NCBI GenBank assembly: GCA_019240375.1
Contig: JAFAYN010000300.1
Location: 1-5,114 of the forward strand
Source of the DNA: Gemmatimonadota bacterium
GTDB taxonomy: Bacteria; Gemmatimonadota; Gemmatimonadetes; Longimicrobiales; Longimicrobiaceae
Direction: 5' to 3'
Length of the DNA stretch: 5,114 bases
In this document: positions 1-5,114 of the stretch, in pieces
How the letters are laid out: each line of letters starts with the position of its first letter
Position numbering within the stretch: position 1 is the first letter of the stretch
The notes under the pieces: model-generated
The model's database searches: none
What the model was told of the DNA's origin: nothing
What the model saw: the letters and a program-made list of their open reading frames with translations, nothing else
Program-made: the position numbers and the translations under genes

Positions 1-996
1 TACGCGACGGCCTTCGTCCTGGCGCTGCCGGAGGAGAGATGGGCGCCCCTCCTCCCGCCGGAGCACTTCGCCCAACTGGAGCGCATGGCGGAGCTGATGG
101 TGCACGTCACCAGGCCCGGCGGCCGGATGGCGCAGGTCGGCGACAACGACAGCGGACGCTTCCTCAAGCTGCTCCCCCCGCGCGATCTGTCGACCCTGGA
201 AGAGGACTTCCTCGACCCGCGTGACTCGGTCGCCGCGCTGAACGGACTCGTCAGGCGCGCCGACCTGGCGGCCTTCGCGGGGGAGCCCCGGGTCGAGACG
301 GAGCTGGTGCGCGGGCTGACCGGGCGCGCGCCCGCGGGGGCGGCACCGGGCGACGTCGCGCGGGCGGAGCGGGTCCGCGTGGGCGGGGAGGAGGCGTGGA
401 GCTTCCTCGCGGAAGCGCCGGCCGGCCTGGCGCACGCGACGGAGTTCGCCGCGCCGGGCGCCGACCTGCGCGACGGGGCACGCCTCTTCGCGTACCCGGA
501 CTTCGGCCTGTACGTCTTCCGGTCGCCGCGCCTCTTCCTGGCGGTCCGCTGCGGTCGGCGCGGACAGATTGCGACCGACGGCCACGCGCACCTGGACGAG
601 CTGGCGGTGGAACTGACCGTCGACGGGCGGGACGTGATCGCCGACCCGGGCACCTACCTGTACACGGCGCTCCCGGCGCGGCGGAACGAGTACCGCTCGG
701 CACGCGCGCACTTCGTCCCGCGACGGCTGGCGGAGCGGGCGGACGCCGCGCTTTCCGGCTCCCTGTTCGAGCTGCGCGGCGCGCCGGTGGGGGAGTGCCT
801 GTACTGGGGACCGCGGGGCTTCGTCGGGAGGGTGGTGGTGGACGGGGCGGAGGTGGTGCGCGCGGTGGAGGTCGGGGCGGAGCGCGTGGGGGTCACCGAC
901 CTCGTCCGGAGCGGCGGCGGGTGGGTGGAGGCGGGCGCCCCGATGGTGCCGGAGGTCCCCTTTTCTCCCGGGTACGGGAAGCGGGCCGTCCCGTGA
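1..996 (+). CDS. Heparinase II/III family protein, 5'-truncated
   Basis: The reading frame is open from the first base to a TGA at 994-996, giving 331 codons; the true start lies upstream, so no signal peptide can be judged. Family hallmarks are visible: GDNDSGR (window codons 47-53), the motif at the end of the helical toroid domain of heparinase II/III-like lyases, then a beta-sandwich domain with GHAHLDE (194-200), DPGTYLYT (215-222) and RNEYRS (228-233) followed by AHF (236-238). In characterised relatives a similar His/Tyr-rich region supports beta-elimination of uronate-containing polysaccharides, usually in the periplasm or outside the cell. Such genes are common in exopolysaccharide loci, where they probably trim or remodel the polymer; that role is inferred. 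The substrate is unknown. Codon use matches the downstream genes. A stem-loop spans the stop codon, and the next gene seems to have its own promoter. Confidence 0.85.
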   Translation, partial: YATAFVLALPEERWAPLLPPEHFAQLERMAELMVHVTRPGGRMAQVGDNDSGRFLKLLPPRDLSTLEEDFLDPRDSVAALNGLVRRADLAAFAGEPRVETELVRGLTGRAPAGAAPGDVARAERVRVGGEEAWSFLAEAPAGLAHATEFAAPGADLRDGARLFAYPDFGLYVFRSPRLFLAVRCGRRGQIATDGHAHLDELAVELTVDGRDVIADPGTYLYTALPARRNEYRSARAHFVPRRLAERADAALSGSLFELRGAPVGECLYWGPRGFVGRVVVDGAEVVRAVEVGAERVGVTDLVRSGGGWVEAGAPMVPEVPFSPGYGKRAVP

Positions 997-1003
997 CCCG
1001 TTT
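969..1003 (+). terminator. Candidate weak intrinsic terminator across the lyase stop
   Basis: The arm CGGGTACGGGA (969-979) pairs with TCCCGTGACCCG (989-1000) to give 11 base pairs with one bulged G (995) and a 9-nt loop, followed by TTT and then GATCTGT. The lyase TGA (994-996) lies inside the right arm. The stem is long and GC-rich, but the T tract is short and interrupted, so termination is probably partial. On the - strand the same hairpin is followed by GGAGAAAA, not T residues, so its polarity fits + strand transcription. Confidence 0.4.
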
Positions 1004-1030
1004 GATCTGTCCGCCCGTCGGCTGTATGTT
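1002..1030 (+). promoter_or_regulatory. Sigma70-like promoter for the aminotransferase unit
   Basis: TTGATC (1002-1007) and TATGTT (1025-1030) are 17 bp apart, the optimal spacing for housekeeping-sigma promoters. Each hexamer matches its consensus at four of six positions. The region is among the most AT-rich in the window and lies in the only intergenic gap on the + strand. Transcription would start near 1037, leaving an untranslated leader of about 20 nt containing the ribosome binding site. The hexamers are imperfect and the host sigma factor is unknown, so this is a prediction. Confidence 0.45.
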
Positions 1031-1048
1031 CGGTCCCTTTCTCTCGAC

Positions 1049-1052
1049 GGAG
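1049..1052 (+). promoter_or_regulatory. Ribosome binding site fixing the aminotransferase start
   Basis: GGAG ends 5 nt before the ATG at 1058. An in-frame TTG at 1055 would leave only 2 nt of spacing, so ATG 1058 is the better start. Confidence 0.6.
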
Positions 1053-1057
1053 CCTTG

Positions 1058-2230
1058 ATGGATCTTCCTGGGGGTGACCGCTACCTGGTCTTCGGAGCGC
1101 CGACCATCGGGGACGAGGAGATCGCCGAGGTGGTGGACTCCCTGCGGAGCGGCTGGATCGGGACCGGGCCCAAGGTGGCCCGATTCGAGGAACTGCTGCG
1201 CGAGTACACCGGGGCGGAGCACGCCGTGGCGGTCCACTCGTGCACGGCGGCGCTCCACCTGTCCATGGTGGCGGCCGGGCTCGGGCCGGGCGACGAGGTC
1301 ATCACCACCCCCATGACCTTCGTGGCGACGGTCAACGCCATCGTGCACGTCGGCGCCACGCCGGTGCTGGTGGACTGCGACCGCGACACGCAGCTCGTCA
1401 CCCCGGAGCGGATCGAGGCGGCCGTCACCCCGCGTACCCGCGCCGTCATCCCGGTGCACCTGGCGGGGCGGATCTGCGACCTGGAGGCCATCCACGACAT
1501 CGCCCGGCGGCACGGGCTGCTGGTGATCGAGGACGCGGCGCACGCGCTGGAAGGGGCCTACCGCGGGCGGAAGGTGGGGACGGTGTCGCAGCTCACCTGC
1601 TTCTCCTTCTACGTCACCAAGAACCTGACCACCGGCGAGGGCGGGCTGGTGACCACCAGCGACCCCGACCTGGCGGGGAGGATCCGGACGTACGCGCTGC
1701 ACGGCCTTTCCCGCGACGCGTGGAAGCGCTTTTCCGACGCCGGGTACCGGCACTACCAGGTCCACTACCCGGGGTTCAAGTACAACATGATGGACCTGCA
1801 GGCCGCCATCGGGATCCACCAGGTCCCGCACCTGGCGGAGTGGCTGGCGCGACGGGAGAGGATCTGGGCGCGCTACGACGAGGCCTTCGCCGACCTCCCG
1901 GTGGGGACCCCGGCGCCCGCCGGGCCGGACACCGTCCACGCCCGGCACCTGTACACCCTGATGGTGGACGAGGCGCGCTGCGGCGTTTCGCGCGACGAAT
2001 TCATGGCGCGGCTGCACGAGCGGGGGATCGGGACGGGGGTGCACTACCAGGGCGTCCACCTCCACCCCTACTACCGGGACGCCTTCGGCTGGCGCCCGGA
2101 GGACTTCCCGAACACCACCTGGATCGGCGAGCGGACCCTTTCCCTCCCCTTGTCGGGCGCGCTCGGCGACGACGACGTGGAGCGGGTGGTCGACGCCGTG
2201 CGCGCTTCGCTCCCGCGGGGCGGGGCGTAG
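1058..2230 (+). CDS. DegT/DnrJ/EryC1/StrS aminotransferase, ArnB-like
   Basis: This is a complete 390-residue PLP-dependent sugar aminotransferase of normal family length. It moves an amino group, usually from glutamate, onto a keto group of a nucleotide-linked sugar in the cytoplasm. Visible landmarks are SGWIGTGPKV (31-40), the PLP-phosphate region HSCTAALH (60-67), GDEVITTPMTF (78-88), IEDAAHALEG (157-166) with Asp159 placed to bind the pyridine nitrogen, and FSFYVTKNLTTGEGG (182-196) with Lys188 as the expected Schiff-base lysine. The stretches VDCDRDT (105-111), HGLSRDAW (215-222), VDEARCG (303-309) and GIGTGVHY (323-330) resemble, from memory, ArnB, the UDP-4-keto-arabinose aminotransferase. 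No other Ara4N genes are present, so the substrate is open: Ara4N or a 4-amino-4,6-dideoxy sugar are candidates. The first six codons include four ending in T, unlike the rest, which suits the first gene of a transcript. It lies 1 nt before the next gene. Confidence 0.93.
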   Translation: MDLPGGDRYLVFGAPTIGDEEIAEVVDSLRSGWIGTGPKVARFEELLREYTGAEHAVAVHSCTAALHLSMVAAGLGPGDEVITTPMTFVATVNAIVHVGATPVLVDCDRDTQLVTPERIEAAVTPRTRAVIPVHLAGRICDLEAIHDIARRHGLLVIEDAAHALEGAYRGRKVGTVSQLTCFSFYVTKNLTTGEGGLVTTSDPDLAGRIRTYALHGLSRDAWKRFSDAGYRHYQVHYPGFKYNMMDLQAAIGIHQVPHLAEWLARRERIWARYDEAFADLPVGTPAPAGPDTVHARHLYTLMVDEARCGVSRDEFMARLHERGIGTGVHYQGVHLHPYYRDAFGWRPEDFPNTTWIGERTLSLPLSGALGDDDVERVVDAVRASLPRGGA

Positions 2231-2231
2231 G

Positions 2232-3563
2232 ATGCGGCTGCTCCTCGTCTGCTACTGGTACGCCCCCTTCGTGAACCCGCGCACCTTCCGCTGGGGCGCG
2301 GTCGCGGAGCGGTGGGCCGCGCAGGGGCACCACGTGGACGTCGTCACCGTGGGGGTCCCCGGCCTGGCCGACCGCGAGGTGGTGAACGGGGTGCACCTGC
2401 ACCGCCTGCGCGAGGGGTTCCTGGGGCGCGCCCGCTCCATGTTCCCCGCGAGCGGACCTCCCCAGGAGGCGGCGCAGGCAGCCGCCGTCCGCGAGCCGGC
2501 GCGCCTCCGCGCGGCCCGCTGGGTGTACGGGCACAGCTGGAGGAAGGTGTACTGGCCCGACTTCGCCTGCCTCTGGTACTTCGCCGCGCGCGGGGCCGCG
2601 CTCCGGCTGGCGGAGCGCGCCCCGTACGACGGGGTGGTGAGCGTTTCCGACCCCTTCACCGACCACCTGGTGGGGCTGGCACTGCGCCGCCGACTCCGCC
2701 GGCACCGCTGGGTGGTGGACTTCGGCGACCCGTTCAGCTTCCTGGAGCACACCCCCACCAACAACCACGCCCTGTACGGACGGCTGAACGTGCGGGCGGA
2801 GCGGGCGGTGTTCCGCGAGGCGGACGCCGTGGCGGTCACCACGGGGCCGACGCGCGACATCTACGCCGGCCTCTTCCCGGAAGCGGCGGGGAGGATCCAC
2901 GTGGTCCCCCCGCTGGCCCCCGCGCTGGAGAGCGTTCCGCCGCACCCGCCCGTCTTCGCGGGGGCGGGGCGGGTCCGGCTGGTGTACCCCGGCACCCTGC
3001 TCCGTGCCATCCGCGACCCCGGCTTCCTGCTGCGTCTCTTCGAGGCGCTCCAGCGCACGCGCTTCGCCGACGCGGCGGAGCTGCACCTGCTGGGGACCGT
3101 GGGCGACTGCGGGAGCTTCTTCGAGCCGTACCGGGAGTGGATCGGGCGGAAGGTCTTCCTGCACGGGCGGGTGGTCCGCGAGTACGCCGTGCAGGCCATG
3201 CGCGAGGCCTCGGTGCTGGTCAACCTGGGGAATGACACCCCGTACCAGCTCCCCAGCAAGATCCTGGAGTACGCCGCGCTCGGGAAGCCGGTGCTGAACC
3301 TGGTGAAGTCGGAGGACGACAGCTCCGCGCGCTTCCTGGCCGCCTACCCGCGCGCGCAGAGCTGGGTCGATTCCCGCGGCCCGCTGGACCCCGCGGAGGT
3401 GGAGCGGCGGCTGGAAGCCCTGCTCGCCACGCCGGTCCCGGGCGCGGGCGACCTCCCCTGGCTGGAAGCCCACGGACCGGAACGGATCGCGGACGAGTAC
3501 ATGCGACTGATGACAGGACGACGGTCCGGAGCCGCCCACCCGACGCTCACCGGGGCCGCGTGA
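2232..3563 (+). CDS. Glycosyltransferase, GT-B fold (GT4-like)
   Basis: This 443-residue protein has the two-lobed layout of GT4-like transferases that use nucleotide sugars at the inner membrane. The N-terminal lobe begins with RLLLVCYWYAPFVNPRTFRWG (residues 2-22) and GHHVDVVTV (32-40), continues with WPDFACLW (108-115) and SVSDPF (137-142), and has VVDFGDPFSF (161-170) where relatives usually read DFRDPW. The C-terminal lobe has VYPGT (251-255), LHLLGTVG (284-291) and PSKILEYAALGKPVL (341-355). Glu346 is the usual second Glu of EX7E; the position eight residues earlier is Tyr338, a pattern common in the subgroup with a PSK-type motif. No membrane segment is evident. ATG 2232 follows the previous stop by 1 nt with GGGG (2222-2225) as a weak ribosome binding site, implying co-translation. 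Its last codons include several A-ending ones (3504-3530). Donor and acceptor cannot be told. Confidence 0.88.
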   Translation: MRLLLVCYWYAPFVNPRTFRWGAVAERWAAQGHHVDVVTVGVPGLADREVVNGVHLHRLREGFLGRARSMFPASGPPQEAAQAAAVREPARLRAARWVYGHSWRKVYWPDFACLWYFAARGAALRLAERAPYDGVVSVSDPFTDHLVGLALRRRLRRHRWVVDFGDPFSFLEHTPTNNHALYGRLNVRAERAVFREADAVAVTTGPTRDIYAGLFPEAAGRIHVVPPLAPALESVPPHPPVFAGAGRVRLVYPGTLLRAIRDPGFLLRLFEALQRTRFADAAELHLLGTVGDCGSFFEPYREWIGRKVFLHGRVVREYAVQAMREASVLVNLGNDTPYQLPSKILEYAALGKPVLNLVKSEDDSSARFLAAYPRAQSWVDSRGPLDPAEVERRLEALLATPVPGAGDLPWLEAHGPERIADEYMRLMTGRRSGAAHPTLTGAA

Positions 3564-4879
3564 GTGGAGAGCGGGCCGCGGGCGCCAGGGAGTGGCGCGT
3601 CCTTTTCCTGGTCGCCGACACCACGCGCATGGCCGGGGCGAACCGGGGGCTCCTGGAGCTGGTGCGGAACCTCCCCCCGGACCGGGTGCGTCCGCTGGTG
3701 CTGGCGACGTCGGAGGGGGCCGTGGCGGACGCCTTCCGCGGGCAGGGGATCCGCTGCGAGGTGCTGGACCCCGGCGCCGACCTGAACCGGTTCGACGGGG
3801 CGCTGCTGCGCACCTCCCTGGCCTCCCGCGCGGGCATCGCCGTCCGCGGGCTCCTCCCCTTCGCCCTCCGGCTCTGGAAGCTGATCCGCCGGGAGCGGAT
3901 CGACCTGGTGCACGTGAACGACGCCCGCGGGGCGCTGTTCGCGGCCCTCCCCGCGCGGATGGCGGGGGTCCCCGTCGTGGGGCACCTGCACGGCGAGATG
4001 CGCCTGTCCGGGCTCCCCCGCTGGCTCATGGAGGCGGTCCCCGACCGCATCGTCGCCGTTTCCGACGGGGCGCGCGCGACACTCTCCCCCCGCGCCCGGG
4101 ACCGGGCGGTGACGGTGCACTACGGGATCGGCACCGGCCCGCTCCCGGCGCCCGACGTCCCCTTCCTGGAGTCGCTGGCCGACCGCGGGGTGGCGATCCT
4201 CTGCTGCTTCGCGACGGTGGTCCCCTTCAAGGGGTACCACCACCTGCTGGAGGCGGTGGCGCTGCTCAACGCCCGCGGGTGGCGCGACCGGCTGGCCGTG
4301 TTCTGCGTCGGCGACCTGATCCCCGCGTACGGGTCGTACCACCGGTGGCTCTTCCGTACGCTGCGGCGGAAGGGGATCGACAACCTCACCTTCACCGGGT
4401 GGCAGGACGTGCCGTTCTCCTTCTACCGCTACGCGGACGCCACCGTCCTCCCCTCGGTGAGCGAGGAAGTGCTGGAGTTCGAGGGCGAGCGTGTGGAGGT
4501 GCGCGGCAACGAGGGGCTTCCCATGACGCACATGGAGGCGATGCGCTTCGGCGTCCCCGTCGTGGGGACCCGGATCGCGGGGGTCCCCGAGCAGGTGGAG
4601 GACGGGGTCACGGGGCTCCTGGTGGAGCCCGGCGACCAGGTGGCGCTCGCCGACGCGCTGGAGCGGATGCTGGAGTGCCCGCGAGCTGCGCGGGCGATGG
4701 GGGAGGCGGGGGCGGAGCGGGTGGCCCGGCTCTTTTCCACCGGCGCCTACGTGGAGGGGGTCCTCCGGGTGTACTCGGAGCTGCTCCCGGAGGCCCGGAC
4801 CGGTCAGGGCCGGCCCTCCTCCTCGCCGTCTTCGTCTTCCTCGAATCCCTCCTCGTCCTCGAACGGCTCATCGTCGTAG
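3560..4879 (+). CDS. Glycosyltransferase family 4 with Ser-rich C-terminal tail
   Basis: This 439-residue GT-B glycosyltransferase starts at GTG 3560, overlapping the previous TGA by 4 nt. The first in-frame ATG, at residue 24, would remove the first beta strand (VLFLVAD, 14-20), so GTG is preferred. The N-terminal lobe has GANRGLLELV (26-35), LVHVND (116-121) and VVGHLHGE (139-146). The C-terminal lobe has VVPFKG (220-225, Lys224 probably contacting the nucleotide-sugar diphosphate), TVLPS (295-299) and the EX7E motif with Glu318 and Glu326 in EGLPMTHME, then GVPVVGTRIAGVPE (331-344) and GLLVEPGD (352-359). Thr219 replaces the common Arg of GRLxPxKG, a known variation. A charged insert (about 302-317) separates LPS from EGLP. 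The fold ends near residue 412; residues 413-439 are a Ser/Pro/Asn tail antisense to the convergent gene. The sugar donor is unknown; transfer to a growing surface glycan is inferred. Confidence 0.9.
   Translation: MSGERAAGAREWRVLFLVADTTRMAGANRGLLELVRNLPPDRVRPLVLATSEGAVADAFRGQGIRCEVLDPGADLNRFDGALLRTSLASRAGIAVRGLLPFALRLWKLIRRERIDLVHVNDARGALFAALPARMAGVPVVGHLHGEMRLSGLPRWLMEAVPDRIVAVSDGARATLSPRARDRAVTVHYGIGTGPLPAPDVPFLESLADRGVAILCCFATVVPFKGYHHLLEAVALLNARGWRDRLAVFCVGDLIPAYGSYHRWLFRTLRRKGIDNLTFTGWQDVPFSFYRYADATVLPSVSEEVLEFEGERVEVRGNEGLPMTHMEAMRFGVPVVGTRIAGVPEQVEDGVTGLLVEPGDQVALADALERMLECPRAARAMGEAGAERVARLFSTGAYVEGVLRVYSELLPEARTGQGRPSSSPSSSSSNPSSSSNGSSS
4762..4817. repeat. Inverted repeat and palindrome at the convergent gene ends
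   Basis: CCTCCGGG (4762-4769) and CCCGGAGG (4786-4793) form a perfect 8-bp inverted repeat around a 16-nt spacer. A perfect 12-bp palindrome, AGGGCCGGCCCT (4806-4817), begins at the stop codon of the - strand gene. Neither is followed by a T tract on either strand, and a competing hairpin (GGAGG 4753-4757 with CCTCC 4762-4766) exists. They could slow polymerases where the genes converge, but short GC palindromes arise easily by chance here. Confidence 0.25.
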
Positions 4880-5114
4880 TCGCCCTCGTCCAGGTCGTCG
4901 AAGGCGAAGTCGGTGTCCCCGCTCCGCGCTCGCGCGGTCGCCAGCTCCAGCGCGTCCAGGAGCGCCTCCTGCGCGGGGGAGCGCTCCATCTCGTACTCCT
5001 CCTTCTCGTACTCGCCGGCCAGGTAGCGGGCCATGAACTCGTACATGGTCGCCGGGTCGGTCTCGTACACCCTCGGCTCGTCCTCCTCCGCCTCACCCGC
5101 CTCCACCACGAACT
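4804..5114 (-). CDS. Highly acidic hypothetical protein, probably 5'-partial
   Basis: I do not recognise this protein. The frame ends at TGA (4806-4804) and stays open to the right edge; GTG codons at 5109 and 5106 could be starts, but only 5 bases upstream are visible and they show no ribosome binding site, so the gene may begin outside. Counting from GTG 5109 there are 101 residues, about 40 of them Asp or Glu and only about 7 Arg or Lys. Residues 20-62 look helical (MYEFMARYLAGEY, then SPAQEALLDALELATARAR). Residues 65-98 form an almost continuous Asp/Glu tail, probably disordered. Nearly every codon ends in G or C in this frame, supporting true coding. No membrane or signal segment is visible. 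It runs opposite to the glycan genes and overlaps the last by 76 bp, so it is probably a separate unit. A role in binding basic proteins or metals would be speculation. Confidence 0.7.
   Translation of the reverse strand, partial: FVVEAGEAEEDEPRVYETDPATMYEFMARYLAGEYEKEEYEMERSPAQEALLDALELATARARSGDTDFAFDDLDEGDYDDEPFEDEEGFEEDEDGEEEGRP

Noticed and set aside
982..993. Short alternative hairpin CGGG/CCCG in the lyase stop region
   Set aside because: It has only 4 base pairs and lies within the much longer 11-bp stem, which should dominate.
1055..1057. TTG start for the aminotransferase, one codon upstream of the ATG
   Set aside because: GGAG at 1049-1052 is only 2 nt from TTG but a proper 5 nt from ATG 1058.
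893..2065. Long - strand open frame of about 390 codons opposite the aminotransferase
   Set aside because: It mirrors a clear PLP aminotransferase, its composition is Arg/Gly/Pro/His-rich with no recognisable domain, and stop-free antisense frames are expected at this GC content.
2001..3539. A 512-codon - strand open frame opposite the first glycosyltransferase
   Set aside because: Its protein is low-complexity Arg/Pro/Gly/Val-rich without motifs, while the + strand frame carries consistent glycosyltransferase motifs and wobble bias.
3344..4531. A 395-codon - strand open frame opposite the GT4 gene
   Set aside because: This is an antisense shadow of the real gene: the same register effect, no family features, and no ribosome binding site seen at its start.
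4608..5096. A 162-codon - strand frame overlapping the acidic protein
   Set aside because: It is out of frame with the acidic protein, whose codons have near-perfect G/C third positions; the translation is Arg/Pro/Thr-rich noise.
1..5114. tRNA or rRNA genes, CRISPR arrays, insertion sequences, attachment sites
   Set aside because: No spaced direct repeats, terminal inverted repeats, transposase motifs or RNA-gene signatures were seen; nearly all the window is accounted for by coding sequence.

Overview
This window is one stretch of a polysaccharide-biosynthesis locus from a very GC-rich bacterium. By eye it is about 70% G+C, and more than nine in ten codons end in G or C. The lineage cannot be fixed from four carbohydrate genes. 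A non-actinobacterial high-GC phylum such as Gemmatimonadota is a low-confidence guess; Myxococcota or Actinomycetota are not excluded.

Layout on the + strand: (1) the 3' part of a heparinase II/III-family polysaccharide lyase-like gene (1-996, 5' end outside the window). (2) A short boundary of about 60 bp, with a stem-loop spanning the lyase stop codon, then a sigma70-like promoter (TTGATC, 17 bp, TATGTT) and a good ribosome binding site. (3) A compact three-gene unit: a DegT/DnrJ/EryC1/StrS PLP-dependent sugar aminotransferase most like ArnB (1058-2230), a first GT-B glycosyltransferase starting 1 nt after it (2232-3563), and a second GT4-type glycosyltransferase whose GTG start overlaps the previous stop by 4 nt (3560-4879). 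On the - strand an extremely acidic protein of unknown function (4804 to the right edge, probably partial) converges on and overlaps the last glycosyltransferase gene by 76 bp.

How the genes fit together (inference): the aminotransferase makes an amino sugar on a nucleotide carrier, the two glycosyltransferases add sugars to a lipid-linked or surface glycan, and the lyase-like protein trims or remodels the polymer. This is typical of exopolysaccharide, capsule or O-antigen loci. Flippase, polymerase and initiating transferase genes are not in the window.

No wholly new system is evident. The points most worth a second look are a strong codon-context habit (T-ending codons concentrated directly before TCN serine codons), the serine tail of the last glycosyltransferase that is the antisense of an acidic tail, and the tightly packed terminator/promoter boundary. 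All counts were made by hand.
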